Shown: piece after piece, positions 28,854 through 38,311 of the stretch
How the letters are laid out: each line of letters opens with the position of its first letter
Position numbering within the stretch: the first letter of the stretch is position 1
From: Pseudomonas frederiksbergensis
GTDB taxonomy: Bacteria; Pseudomonadota; Gammaproteobacteria; Pseudomonadales; Pseudomonadaceae
DNA length: 64,000 nt
NCBI RefSeq assembly: GCF_017114915.1
Contig: NZ_JAAUOE010000009.1
Span: 62,001 to 126,000 of the forward strand
Direction of reading: 5' to 3'
Translations under genes and position numbers: made by a program
The notes under the pieces: model-generated
The model's input: the letters and a program-made list of their open reading frames with translations, nothing else
Databases searched by the model: none
Told to the model about the DNA's origin: nothing

Positions 28854-31800
28854 CCATCGCTGTCATGAGCGCGTGGACGGCCTCGGCTGCCCACGCTCAA
28901 AGTCCGACGCCACAGACCTTGCTCGTCGAACAAGGGCAGTACTGGCAGTTGCACAATAACCCTCAACGCGCCGCGGAAGTCTGGCTGAAAGTCCTGCGGC
29001 TGGATCCCGTCCAGGTTGACGCACTGTATGGCCTGGGCTTGATCGGCGTGCAATCGGACAAACCACAACAGGCGCAGCAATACCTCGCCCGTTTGCAGGC
29101 CATCCAGCCGCCGCCTCGGCAAACACTGCAATTGGCGCAGGACATCGCCCTGGCCCAACCGCAGAACCGGCAACGACTGGAAGAGGCTCGCCGCCTCGCC
29201 GATGCCGGTGAGCGCGACAAAGCGACCGCCGTGTTTCGCGCACTGTTCGATGGCCATCCACCTCAAGGCACGATCGGCCGCGAGTATTACAACAACCTTG
29301 CCTTCAATCCGGCTGACTGGTCTGAAGCACGCAGTGGGTTTCAGCGCCTGCAACGTGAAATGCCCAACGACTCGATCGTCGCGCTGTTTTACGCCAAGCA
29401 TCTGGTGCGCCGTGAAGACAGCCGTGCCGAGGGCATCCGCGCCCTGGCCGCGCTGACCCAGCGTACCGACATTGCCGGTGATGCCGACGAAAGCTGGCGC
29501 CTGGCGCTGACCTGGATCGGTCCGCCCAATCCGGCACAAGTGCCGTTGTTCGAGGCGTACCTCAAGACGCATCCGGATGACGCGGAAATCCGGGCGCAGA
29601 TGAACAAGGGCAAGCAACAGGTGGCAACGACGGCCAGCAAAGCATGGCAACCGCCCGCCGAAGTCGCGCGCGGCCTGAAGGCGCTCAAGGAAGGCGATCA
29701 GGCCACCGCCGAACAGGCTTTTCAAGCACGCTTGAAAGCCCGGCCCGATGATGCCGACGCGCTGGGTGGCCTTGGGGTGATTCGCCAGCAGCAAAACCGA
29801 CTGGCCGACGCGGAAAAGCTCCTGGCTCAGGCCACACGACAACGTGATGGCAGCCACTGGCAAGCAGCGCTGGACGACGTCCGCTACTGGTCTGCATTGC
29901 AGCAGGCTCGGGACGCCCTGGCCAAAGGTCAGGCAGCCCAGGCACTGGCCTTGGTCAATCAGGCCTTGCGCCTGACCCCGAATGGGGTGGACGCACGCCT
30001 CGCCCTGGCGGACATTCAAGCCCGCCAGGGCCAGTTCGATGACGCACAGCGCAACTATCGCCAGGTGTTGAGCCTGCGCCGCGACGACCCTCAAGCACTG
30101 GAAGGGCTGGTCAACGTGCTGCTCAAGAGCGGCAAGAGCGATGAAGCTCTGCAACTGATCAACAGCCTGCCGGCCACCGGACAGGCAAAGATCGGCCAGT
30201 CCGCACGTCTGCAAGCCTTGCGCGCGACCCAACTGGCGGCGCTCGCCGAACAACGCAACGACCTGCCCGCTGCGCGCAGCGCCTTGCAGGACGCGCTGCG
30301 CTACGAACCGGACAACGTCTGGACGCGTTTCGCCCTGGCGCGCCTGAACCTGGCGATGGGCGAACCGCAAAAGGCTCGGGACCTGATCAACGCCATGCTC
30401 CAGGCCCACCCCGACAATGCCGATGCGCTTTACGTCAGCGCCTTGCTGTCGGTGCAGTTGGGTGAGTGGAAAGCCGCCCAGGCCACCTTGGGACGCTTGC
30501 GTCCCGACCAACGCACCCCGGACATGGAAGCGCTGGCCGCCGATGTCAGCCTCAACCTGCAACTCAGCCAGGCGATCGAATTGGGCAAGCGCGGACAGCG
30601 CCAGGAAGCCCTGACCTTGCTCGATCGTCTTCAGCCGCTGGCCAACAACAGCCCAGATCGCACGGCGAGCCTGGCCTCGGCCTATGTCGACATCGGCGAG
30701 CCGACCCGTGCGCTGGCCCTCATGCGTGGCCAGTTACAACACACCGCTGCGCCCTCGGCGGACTTCATCCTGCAATACGCCGCGGTCCTGCTTGAGTCCG
30801 GAGAAGACGCGCAGGTCAACGAGATTCTGCGCGACCTTCAGAACAAGCCCTTGAACGCGCCGACGCGCAAGCGTTTCGATGACCTGCTCCACCGCTATCG
30901 CATCCGCCAGGCTGACCAGTTGCGAGAACGAGGCAATCTGGCCAGCGCCTATGACACGCTGGCGCCGGCGCTGGCGCAACGTCCCGGTGACAGCGCTGCC
31001 GTCTCGGCCCTGGCGCGGATGTACTCGGCCAACGGCGACACGGCAAAAGCCCTCGAACTCTACAAACCGCTGTTGCAACGTCAGCCAAACGACCCGCAAC
31101 TGCTGCTGGGTGCCGCCGACGCGGCGGTGCAGGCACATGACACGGCATTTGCCGAACAGGCACTGCAACAGCTGCTCAAGACCGAATCCGGTAACCCTCA
31201 AACGCTGACGCAGGCCGCACGCCTTTACCAGAACATGGGCAAGACCGGCATGGCGACCGATCTGCTGCGCAAGGCAGTGGCCATCGAACAGAGCGAGAAA
31301 CGCAGAAGCCAGGGCGTCCAACTGGCCGGTTCGACGGTGGCACCCAACCCTTTTGCCGGGGTGTCGGGTCAGCGTAGCGAGGTCAGTCGCGACACCTTGC
31401 TGGCGGCGATCCCGCCACCGGCCAAGGAGATGCCGGGTACCGTGAAGTCTTACGGCCCCTTTGACATCAACGCTACTCCAAAGCCGCAGCAGGCGAGCAC
31501 TGCATTCGAGTCGCAAGTGCCGCGCGCCACACTGGCGAGCGAGGACATCAGCCCCGCGCAACTGGCGCTGAACAAAATCCTCCAGGAGCGCAGTGCCTTC
31601 GTCACCCAGGGCGTGAGCATTCGCAGCAACAACAGCGAGTCGGGGCTGAGCAAACTGACCGATGTTGAAACACCGCTGGAAATCAATATCCCGCTGGATG
31701 AAAGCCGCGTCGCCCTGCGCGTGACGCCGGTCTCGCTGAATGCCGGCAGTGCCAGCGACGAGGCTGTGCAGCGCTTCGGTAGCGGTGCGCAGAGCGACGG

Positions 31801-32692
31801 CATTGGCTCGCAAAAAGCTGAGGGGGTCGGCCTTGCCGTGGCCATTCAAAGGCCCGCTGAAGGACTCAAAGTGGATCTTGGCACCACTCCCCTCGGCTTC
31901 AAGTACAGCACCGCCACGGGCGGCATCAGCGTTGATCGCCCCGTGAGCGACAGCTCCAATGTCCGTTACGGCGTGAGCGTTTCCCGGCGCCCGGTGACCG
32001 ACAGCGTCACCTCGTTTGCCGGCACCACGGACAAACGCAGCGGCCAGTCCTGGGGCGGTGTGACCGCCAACGGCGGACGTGCTCAGTTGAGTTATGACGA
32101 CAACGAAGTCGGCGCCTATGGCTACGCTTCCTGGCACCAGCTATTGGGCAACCATGTCGAGTCCAACAGCCGCAGTGAACTGGGCAGCGGTGTCTACTGG
32201 TACCTGCAAAATGCGCCGGACAGCAAGCTGACCGTCGGCCTGAGCATGACCGGCTTGAGCTACGCCAACAACCAGGACTATTTCACCTACGGTCACGGCG
32301 GCTATTTCAGCCCGCAGACGTTCTTCGCCCTGGGCATTCCGGTGACCTGGGCACAACGCAGCGGGCGCTGGAGCTATCAAGTCAAGACGTCGGTGGGCGT
32401 GCAGCATTTCGAGCAGGACAGCGCCGACTATTTCCCTACCGACAAAGCCCTGCAGGCGGTCTCGGGTCTGCGTTATTCAGGGCAAAACAAGACCGGGATC
32501 GGCTACAGCCTCGCCGCGGCGGCTGAGTACAAGGTCGCCTCGAACTTCCTGCTGGGCGCCAATCTGGGCCTGGACAACGCCCACGACTACCGACAATTCA
32601 GCGGCGCCCTGTCTTTGCGCTACCAGTTCGAGGACATCAGCGGCCCCATGAGCCTGCCGGTCAGTCCTTATACGTCGCCTTATTCCAACTGA
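28829..32692 (+). CDS. wssE: WssE: outer-membrane cellulose export protein (BcsC)
   Basis: Export pore of 1287 residues. A signal peptide (AIAVMSAWTASAAHA) is followed by about 700 residues of tetratricopeptide repeats, for example ADALGGLGVIRQQQNRLADAE and DALYVSALLSVQLGEWKAAQ, which form the periplasmic scaffold. The C-terminal third (from about residue 940) is a beta-barrel rich in alternating aromatic strands and ends in RYQFEDISG before a short proline tail. AGGAGA-like site (GGAGACCCC) precedes the ATG. Overlaps the 3' end of wssD. The longest gene of the operon and apparently intact. Confidence 0.92.
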   Translation: MHAHHRTLAIAVMSAWTASAAHAQSPTPQTLLVEQGQYWQLHNNPQRAAEVWLKVLRLDPVQVDALYGLGLIGVQSDKPQQAQQYLARLQAIQPPPRQTLQLAQDIALAQPQNRQRLEEARRLADAGERDKATAVFRALFDGHPPQGTIGREYYNNLAFNPADWSEARSGFQRLQREMPNDSIVALFYAKHLVRREDSRAEGIRALAALTQRTDIAGDADESWRLALTWIGPPNPAQVPLFEAYLKTHPDDAEIRAQMNKGKQQVATTASKAWQPPAEVARGLKALKEGDQATAEQAFQARLKARPDDADALGGLGVIRQQQNRLADAEKLLAQATRQRDGSHWQAALDDVRYWSALQQARDALAKGQAAQALALVNQALRLTPNGVDARLALADIQARQGQFDDAQRNYRQVLSLRRDDPQALEGLVNVLLKSGKSDEALQLINSLPATGQAKIGQSARLQALRATQLAALAEQRNDLPAARSALQDALRYEPDNVWTRFALARLNLAMGEPQKARDLINAMLQAHPDNADALYVSALLSVQLGEWKAAQATLGRLRPDQRTPDMEALAADVSLNLQLSQAIELGKRGQRQEALTLLDRLQPLANNSPDRTASLASAYVDIGEPTRALALMRGQLQHTAAPSADFILQYAAVLLESGEDAQVNEILRDLQNKPLNAPTRKRFDDLLHRYRIRQADQLRERGNLASAYDTLAPALAQRPGDSAAVSALARMYSANGDTAKALELYKPLLQRQPNDPQLLLGAADAAVQAHDTAFAEQALQQLLKTESGNPQTLTQAARLYQNMGKTGMATDLLRKAVAIEQSEKRRSQGVQLAGSTVAPNPFAGVSGQRSEVSRDTLLAAIPPPAKEMPGTVKSYGPFDINATPKPQQASTAFESQVPRATLASEDISPAQLALNKILQERSAFVTQGVSIRSNNSESGLSKLTDVETPLEINIPLDESRVALRVTPVSLNAGSASDEAVQRFGSGAQSDGIGSQKAEGVGLAVAIQRPAEGLKVDLGTTPLGFKYSTATGGISVDRPVSDSSNVRYGVSVSRRPVTDSVTSFAGTTDKRSGQSWGGVTANGGRAQLSYDDNEVGAYGYASWHQLLGNHVESNSRSELGSGVYWYLQNAPDSKLTVGLSMTGLSYANNQDYFTYGHGGYFSPQTFFALGIPVTWAQRSGRWSYQVKTSVGVQHFEQDSADYFPTDKALQAVSGLRYSGQNKTGIGYSLAAAAEYKVASNFLLGANLGLDNAHDYRQFSGALSLRYQFEDISGPMSLPVSPYTSPYSN

Positions 32693-32709
32693 TCATTCTG
32701 GAGCTTTCG

Positions 32710-33378
32710 ATGCCCACTTCTGCCCTTGCCGGTCTGACTCTCCTTGTTCTTGGGGAGAGCCATATGAGCCTCGCGGACCATTTGCTGGAGCCGCTGCACG
32801 ACAACCTGACTCGCCAAGGTGCCCAGGTTCACTCCATCGGTGCCTGCGGCGCCAGTGCCGGCGACTGGCTGATCACTAAAAAAGTCGACTGCGGTGCCGA
32901 ACGAAAAGGCAACGGCAAGATCGTGATCAAGGGACGCGATGCAACCACTACACCGATCCAGGACCTGATCGCCGCCGACAAACCCGACCTGGTGGTACTG
33001 GTCATCGGCGACACCATGGCGTCCTATGACAAGCCGGTGTTTCCAAAGGCCTGGGCATGGCAAAGCGTCACCAGCCTGGCCAAGGCCATCGCGGCCACCG
33101 GAACCCGTTGCGCCTGGGTTGGCCCGGCCTGGGGCAAAGCGGGTGGCATGTACCAGAAAAATGATGCCCGCACCCAGTTGATGTCGCAGTTCCTGGCCGC
33201 GAACGTGGCGCCTTGCACCTATATCGATTCGCTGACGCTGTCCAAACCCGGGCAATGGATCACCACCGATGGGCAGCACTTCACCGTCGCCGGTTATCAA
33301 GCCTGGGGCACTGCGATTGGTGGTGCATTGGCCAAACTGCCCGTCGACCGCGTCAGCAGCACAGGTACCGCCAAATGA
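32710..33378 (+). CDS. wssF: WssF: SGNH-like protein of the cellulose acetylation set
   Basis: Protein of 222 residues whose early LGESHMSLADH, IGDTMASYD and terminal DGQHFTVAGYQAWG match the SGNH hydrolase blocks I, III and V, with serine and the Asp-His pair present; block I is GES rather than GDS. In P. fluorescens SBW25 WssF belongs to the acetylation genes wssFGHI and is thought to present acyl groups. The sequence start here (MPTSALAGLTLLVLGES) gives little room for a signal peptide, so location is uncertain. Good ribosome site (GGAG, eight bases). The stop overlaps wssG by four bases. Confidence 0.82.
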   Translation: MPTSALAGLTLLVLGESHMSLADHLLEPLHDNLTRQGAQVHSIGACGASAGDWLITKKVDCGAERKGNGKIVIKGRDATTTPIQDLIAADKPDLVVLVIGDTMASYDKPVFPKAWAWQSVTSLAKAIAATGTRCAWVGPAWGKAGGMYQKNDARTQLMSQFLAANVAPCTYIDSLTLSKPGQWITTDGQHFTVAGYQAWGTAIGGALAKLPVDRVSSTGTAK

Positions 33379-34049
33379 GCCGATCAACACGTGGCTGGGC
33401 GCTGTTCGCGCCCTTGATGCTGAGCCTGCACGCCCAAGCCGCCGATATCGCCCTGTACCCGACGGGCCCGGATCAGGACTCGGCCTTCCTGCGCTTTATC
33501 AATGCCGCCGAGCAACCGTTGCAACTGCTGGCCGAAGGCTCTCGGGCAAGCCTCAGACTCGAAGGCCCGAATGCCGTGTCTGACTACCTGCCCGTGCCCG
33601 CCAACCAGCCGATCAAGGGCACCCTGGAACGCAACGGCAACCGCCAGCCGCTGGACATCCAGGTGGCGGCGGGTGAATTCGCCAGCGTGATCGCATTGCC
33701 CGACAGCGCTCAAGGCATCCGCCAGGTCGTCATCCGTGAACAACCCGACGACTTCAATAGCCTGAGAGCTTCACTGGCGTTTGTCAGCGCCGATCCGGAT
33801 TGCCCCCAGGCCGGTTTGCGCGCAGCGGGGGTGAACGCCGAATTGTTCAAGGATGTGGCCAATGCCAGCGTGCAACGCCGCGCCATCAACCCCGTCCGCC
33901 TTTCGGTTCAATTGGTCTGCGCCCGCACCGATGTCGGTGCCCCGCTGGACCTGGGCCAGCTCAAGGCCGGCGAGCGCTACAGCGTTGTGCTGCTGCCTGG
34001 TGCACATGGCCCGCAGCTGCTGCTCGCAACTGATGTCCTGGCCCACTGA
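33375..34049 (+). CDS. wssG: WssG: AlgF-like periplasmic acetylation factor
   Basis: 224-residue periplasmic protein resembling the alginate O-acetylation factor AlgF. A signal peptide (WALFAPLMLSLHAQAADIA) leads into two small beta domains with RFINAAEQPLQLLAEG and VRLSVQLVCARTDVG. Start at 33375 forms ATGA with the wssF stop. A longer upstream frame (33213) runs inside wssF and was rejected. It would pass acetyl groups from the membrane transferase WssH to cellulose acetylation. Confidence 0.85.
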   Translation: MSRSTRGWALFAPLMLSLHAQAADIALYPTGPDQDSAFLRFINAAEQPLQLLAEGSRASLRLEGPNAVSDYLPVPANQPIKGTLERNGNRQPLDIQVAAGEFASVIALPDSAQGIRQVVIREQPDDFNSLRASLAFVSADPDCPQAGLRAAGVNAELFKDVANASVQRRAINPVRLSVQLVCARTDVGAPLDLGQLKAGERYSVVLLPGAHGPQLLLATDVLAH

Positions 34050-34067
34050 TCGGATTGCACCACCACC

Positions 34068-35477
34068 ATGGTTTTTGCCTCTCTCGAGTTTCTGACGTTG
34101 TTCCTGCCGCTGTTCCTGTGCGCCTATGCACTGTGTCCAGGAGCCTGGCGCAACGTCACGCTACTGATCGGCAGCTGGCTGTTCTATGGCTGGTTGAGCC
34201 CACGGTTCCTCGCCGTGCATGTGATATTGACGATCACGGCGTGGGTCGGTGGCTTGCTGATTGACGCCTTACGGGAAGATGGCAAGGGCCGCCTGCGGAT
34301 ACTCGTGGCCCTGATCGTGTTCAACACGGCGGTGCTTTGCTGGTACAAGTACGCCAACATCGTGGCCGGCACATTGATCGACGCCATCACCTGGTCCGGC
34401 GCCATGCCCCTGGACTGGCAGCGGGTCATCATGCCGGCCGGGCTTTCGTTCATCGTATTGCAGGCGATTTCCTACCTGGTGGATGTGCATCGGCGCACCG
34501 TGCCGGTCGAACGCAGCTTCATTGATTACGCCACCTATATTTCGATGTTCGGCCATTCGGTCGCCGGCCCTATCATTCGCTATGACTGGGTTCGGCGCGA
34601 GCTGCAGCGGCGTGACTTCAACGTGCAGAATTTCTCGCTGGGCGCACGCCGGTTCATGGTCGGGATGTGTATGAAGGTCCTGGTGGCCGACACCCTGTCA
34701 CCCGTGGTCGACGTGGCGTTCAATGTGCAGAACCCAAGTTTTTTTGACGCCTGGCTTGGCTGCCTTGCCTATTCCCTGCAACTGTTCTTCGACTTCGCCG
34801 GCTACAGCGCCATGGCCATTGGTCTGGGACTGATGCTGGGTTTCCATTTTCCCGAGAACTTCAACCGTCCCTATCTGGCCAATAGCATCCAGGACTTCTG
34901 GCGCCGCTGGCATCTGTCGCTGTCCAACTGGTTACGGGACTATCTTTATATTCCGCTGGGCGGCAATCGCAACGGTGCCTGGAAAACCTACCACAACCTG
35001 CTCCTGATCATGGCCATCGCCGGACTCTGGCACGGTGGAGACAGCTGGAATTACCTGCTTTGGGGCTGCGCCCATGGCCTGGCGTTATGCGCTGACCGTG
35101 CCTGGAGCCGTTCCCCCCTGCCCTCTGTACCGCCAGTGCTTTCCCATGGCCTGACACTGCTGTTCGTAAGCCTGGCCTGGACACTGTTCCGCGCGCCCGA
35201 CCTTGATGGCGCACTGCGCCTGTATGCCGGGCAGTTCGGCCAGCAGGGTATCGCCCTCGGTGACGAACTGAGCACGACGCTGCGCCCGATACATGGCCTT
35301 GCGGCCTTGCTGGGTGTGCTCGGTATCGTCGCACCGCTGCTACGCCCTTACTGTGAGAAACAACTGGGCGGCATAGCGCTCTACGCCGCGACCCTTTGGC
35401 CCATCGCCGGTTTCATGCTGTCGTTCGCACTGATCGCCAGTCGCGAAACCGTGCCCTTCCTGTACTTTCAATTCTGA
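34068..35477 (+). CDS. wssH: WssH: MBOAT-family membrane O-acetyltransferase (AlgI-like)
   Basis: Multi-spanning inner-membrane protein of 469 residues, homologous in pattern to AlgI of alginate acetylation. It moves an acetyl group across the membrane. Signature segments are FWRRWHLSLSNWLRDYLYIPLGG (about residues 278-300, given in part) and AGLWHGGDSWNYLLWG (about residues 318-333), the latter containing the conserved catalytic histidine. Several membrane helices are evident. The stop overlaps the start of wssI (TGATG). Confidence 0.92.
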   Translation: MVFASLEFLTLFLPLFLCAYALCPGAWRNVTLLIGSWLFYGWLSPRFLAVHVILTITAWVGGLLIDALREDGKGRLRILVALIVFNTAVLCWYKYANIVAGTLIDAITWSGAMPLDWQRVIMPAGLSFIVLQAISYLVDVHRRTVPVERSFIDYATYISMFGHSVAGPIIRYDWVRRELQRRDFNVQNFSLGARRFMVGMCMKVLVADTLSPVVDVAFNVQNPSFFDAWLGCLAYSLQLFFDFAGYSAMAIGLGLMLGFHFPENFNRPYLANSIQDFWRRWHLSLSNWLRDYLYIPLGGNRNGAWKTYHNLLLIMAIAGLWHGGDSWNYLLWGCAHGLALCADRAWSRSPLPSVPPVLSHGLTLLFVSLAWTLFRAPDLDGALRLYAGQFGQQGIALGDELSTTLRPIHGLAALLGVLGIVAPLLRPYCEKQLGGIALYAATLWPIAGFMLSFALIASRETVPFLYFQF

Positions 35478-36631
35478 TGACGTCCCCAGAGCACACTACC
35501 CTCCTCAATCAGCCAGATGCCCTGGTTGCACCCCGCCGTCCGTTGGCAGGCGTGGCGTTGCTGATATTCCTGTTCGTCGGGCTGCTGTCCTCTGTCCGCC
35601 TGATCGGTTCAGGGCAGATTGAACGGTTACCCGATAAATGGCGGGCCGAGCAGATTCTTGACGGCGATGTCACCCATTGGATCGCCAGGGAACTGTCGAA
35701 AGCGTCCTTCCCCACAACCCTCGCCGACCTGGAGCGCGGCGCCAGTTGGTTGCTCCTGCGCGATACGGGGCCGAGGGTTCGCCGGGGCTGTCCTGGCTGG
35801 CTGTTTCTGGCCGATGAACTCAAGGTCGATCATCAAGCCCAGCGCAATGCCGATGCCAAAGCCCAGGCGGTGATTGAGCTCAAGCAGCAGCTTTCCCGGC
35901 GAGGAATCAGCCTGCTGGTGGTCATCGTTCCAGACAAGAGCCGCATCGCGTCCGGGCAACGTTGCTCGCTATACCGCCCCGCCGTTCTCGAAGGGCGTAT
36001 TCAGGCCTGGACCTCGAAACTGGATGTGGGTGGCGTGTCGAACCTGGACCTCACCGGTGCGCTGACGCCACTGGGGGCCAGTGCCTGGTTGCGCACCGAT
36101 ACGCACTGGAACGAATCCGGCGCGAGGGCGGCGGCCGATGCCATCGCGCAGCGCCTGAAAACCCTGGGCATCAGCGCGACGCCAAGCAGGTCGTTCAATG
36201 AAAGTCATGCCCCGCTCGCGCTGCGGCCTGGCGATCTGGTCCATCTGGCGGGCATCGACTGGCTGCCGCTCACATGGCAACCGGCACCCGAAAGGGTCGC
36301 CCAGACCAGCACCCACGAGCTTCCCGTGGTGTCAGCCGCCAGCCCCGACAATGAGGTAGACCTCTTTGGCGATGCCAACCTGCCCGACACCGCGCTCATC
36401 GGCACTTCATTCTCACGCAACTCCAACTTCGCGGGGTTCCTGCAGCAGGCACTGGGCGCCCCCGTGGGCAATTTCGCCAAAGATGGCGGAGCGTTCTCTG
36501 GTGCCGCAAACAGCTACCTCGACAGCCCCGCTTTCAAAGAAACACCACCCAAACACATCATCTGGGAGATCCCGGAGCGGGACCTGCAATCGGCCGACGC
36601 CGCCCTCCCGGCATATCGATCACTGCAATAG
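35477..36631 (+). CDS. wssI: WssI: AlgJ/AlgX-like acetyltransferase
   Basis: 384-residue protein that would finish cellulose acetylation in the periplasm. A membrane anchor LAGVALLIFLFVGLLSSVRL lies near residues 18-37. The SGNH features are WLRTDTHWNESGARAAADAI (Asp and His of the triad near residues 210-215) and ALIGTSFSRNSNF (nucleophile serine near residue 312). Start ATG at 35477 overlaps the wssH stop; the extended frame at 35396 lies inside wssH. Last gene of the operon; unlike SBW25, no wssJ follows. Confidence 0.86.
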   Translation: MTSPEHTTLLNQPDALVAPRRPLAGVALLIFLFVGLLSSVRLIGSGQIERLPDKWRAEQILDGDVTHWIARELSKASFPTTLADLERGASWLLLRDTGPRVRRGCPGWLFLADELKVDHQAQRNADAKAQAVIELKQQLSRRGISLLVVIVPDKSRIASGQRCSLYRPAVLEGRIQAWTSKLDVGGVSNLDLTGALTPLGASAWLRTDTHWNESGARAAADAIAQRLKTLGISATPSRSFNESHAPLALRPGDLVHLAGIDWLPLTWQPAPERVAQTSTHELPVVSAASPDNEVDLFGDANLPDTALIGTSFSRNSNFAGFLQQALGAPVGNFAKDGGAFSGAANSYLDSPAFKETPPKHIIWEIPERDLQSADAALPAYRSLQ

Positions 36632-36669
36632 ATGCCCCTAATGCCAGCAAGTTAAGCTGTAATGTGATC

Positions 36670-36805
36670 TGTAGCAGCTGCCGAAGGCTGCGTTCGGCTG
36701 CGAAGCAGTCGTAAAATCAGAAAATGCGGTGCGTCAGGTAAAACGCATTCGCCGGATTCACGACTGCTTCGCAGCCGAACGCAGGCTTCGCCAGCTGCTA
36801 CAAAA
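36670..36805. repeat. REPIN related to the RAYT-linked family
   Basis: Left copy 36670-36715 and inverted right copy 36761-36805. Both share the GCCGAAGGCTGCGTTCGGC core and CAGTCGTAAA-type tail seen at 2788-2896. About 45 bases separate them. It lies just after wssI and may also end the wss transcript. Confidence 0.85.
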
Positions 36806-36810
36806 AGTAT

Positions 36811-36834
36811 GTCGCGGGGCTTGCCCGCGATGGC
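36811..36834. repeat. REP element of the second family
   Basis: GTCGCGGGGCTTGCCCGCGATGGC matches the core of the pair at 7471-7561. It directly follows the REPIN. Confidence 0.7.
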
Positions 36835-36947
36835 CGCCACTCGGTCTGAAGCTGTCCTTTGCATTCCCCGCAACACAGAATTGTCATCATTTCATTTGAT
36901 AGCCCCCTAACGGAAGGTGCATGCTAGAGGGCTCGCCTTGGGCTTAT

Positions 36948-36971
36948 ATCATTCCGAATGATAGTTACCTT
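36948..36971 (+). promoter_or_regulatory. Candidate MexT box upstream of mexE
   Basis: ATCA-TTCCG-AATGAT-AGTT-ACCTT fits the spacing of the published MexT/nod-box consensus ATCA(N5)GTCGAT(N4)ACYAT, with 11 of 15 defined bases matching by my count. The first 15 bases also read ATC(N9)GAT, the LysR-type dyad. It lies about 75-98 bases upstream of the mexE start. Not tested. Confidence 0.6.
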
Positions 36972-37045
36972 CGCCTCATTCGATTCGTGCGATACAACCC
37001 CGCCAAGCATCATCCGTCCATCTCAATACATTGGCGGATGCATCC

Positions 37046-38299
37046 ATGGAACAGTCACTCAAACATTTGCGCTTCCCCTTGGCCCTGTTGGCCGTGCTGG
37101 TGATGAGCGCCTGCGGCAAGACCCCGGACGCCGCCGCCACCATGCCCGCGGCCAAAGTCAGCGTGGCCAAGGTGCTGGAGCAACCGGTCAACGAGTGGGA
37201 CGAATTCACCGGGCGCCTTGAAGCGCCGGAAACGGTCGAGATTCGTCCACGGGTTTCCGGCCAGATCGATGACGTCGCCTTCACTGAAGGCGCGCTGGTC
37301 AAGAAAGGCGATCTGTTGTTCCAGATCGACCCGCGCCCGTTCCAGGCTGAGGTCCGCCGCCTCGAAGCCCTGGTCGCGCAGGCTCGCGCCACCGCCACCC
37401 GCAGTGAAAACGAAGCCCAGCGCGGCGAACGCCTGCGCGCCAGCAACGCGATTTCCGCCGAACTCGCCGACTCGCGCACCAGCGCGGCTCAAGAAGCCCG
37501 CGCCGCCGTCGGCGCCCTTCAGGCACAACTGGACCTGGCCAAGCTGAACCTGAGCTTCACCCGCGTGACTGCGCCCATCAGTGGCCGTGTCAGCCGTGCG
37601 GAAATCACCGCCGGCAACCTGGTGACCGCCGATACCACCGCCCTGACCAGCGTCGTGTCCACCGACAAGGTTTACGCCTACTTCGATGCCGATGAACGTG
37701 TGTTCCTCAAATACACCCAACTCGCCCGCCAGGGTCAACGCGGCGCCACTACCCCGGTATACATGGGCCTGTCCAATGAAGACGGCAACCCGCACCAGGG
37801 CCAGATGAACTTCGTCGACAACCAGGTCAACCCGAAGACCGGCACCATTCGCGGTCGTGCAGTGTTCGACAACAGCGACGGCAGCTACACCCCGGGCCTC
37901 TACGCACGCCTGAAACTGGTGGGCAGCGGCACCTATTCGGCGGTGTTGATCAACGACGAAGCGGTCGGTACCGACCTGGGTAAGAAGTTCGTGCTGGTGA
38001 TGGATGCCGACAACAAAACGGCTTACCGCCCCGTCGAACTGGGTCCGAAGATCGAAGGTTTGCGCATTGTGCGCAGCGGCCTGAACAAAGACGACACCAT
38101 CATCGTCAAGGGCTTGCAGCGGGTTCGTCCTGGTTCGCCGGTCACGCCTGAAGTGATCCCGATGGCCAGCCAGGAAACCCTCGCGGCTCTCGCACAACAA
38201 CGACAAGCGCTGGAAGCCAGCAACCTGCCCCAAGTCGCACCCGCCAAGGTCGCGCCAGGCACGGTTGTGAAAGTGGCTGCTGCGACTCCACGCGGTTAA
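37046..38299 (+). CDS. mexE: MexE: periplasmic adaptor of the MexEF-OprN RND pump
   Basis: Membrane-fusion lipoprotein of 417 residues. A lipobox (VLVMSAC) near residue 19-25 predicts a lipid-anchored periplasmic protein. Lipoyl-type flank RVSGQIDDVAFTEGALVKKG and the beta-barrel/MPD segments VSTDKVYAYFDADERVFLKY and NQVNPKTGTIRGRAVFDN match recalled MexE. Start at 37046 (MEQSLKH) rather than 37031, as in P. aeruginosa MexE. It links MexF with OprN. Only 12 bases separate it from mexF. Confidence 0.9.
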   Translation: MEQSLKHLRFPLALLAVLVMSACGKTPDAAATMPAAKVSVAKVLEQPVNEWDEFTGRLEAPETVEIRPRVSGQIDDVAFTEGALVKKGDLLFQIDPRPFQAEVRRLEALVAQARATATRSENEAQRGERLRASNAISAELADSRTSAAQEARAAVGALQAQLDLAKLNLSFTRVTAPISGRVSRAEITAGNLVTADTTALTSVVSTDKVYAYFDADERVFLKYTQLARQGQRGATTPVYMGLSNEDGNPHQGQMNFVDNQVNPKTGTIRGRAVFDNSDGSYTPGLYARLKLVGSGTYSAVLINDEAVGTDLGKKFVLVMDADNKTAYRPVELGPKIEGLRIVRSGLNKDDTIIVKGLQRVRPGSPVTPEVIPMASQETLAALAQQRQALEASNLPQVAPAKVAPGTVVKVAAATPRG

Positions 38300-38311
38300 G
38301 GGGCAACTCCG

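Larger units (their letters stand above)
36632..37045. other. Gap between the wss operon and mexE
   Basis: 414 bases holding a REPIN (36670-36805), a REP of the second family (36811-36834), then about 200 bases of A+T-richer promoter sequence with a candidate MexT site (36948-36971). No gene seen. Confidence 0.75.

Noticed and set aside
33213..33374. Longer start for wssG
   Set aside because: Lies inside wssF in another frame and would remove the signal peptide position.
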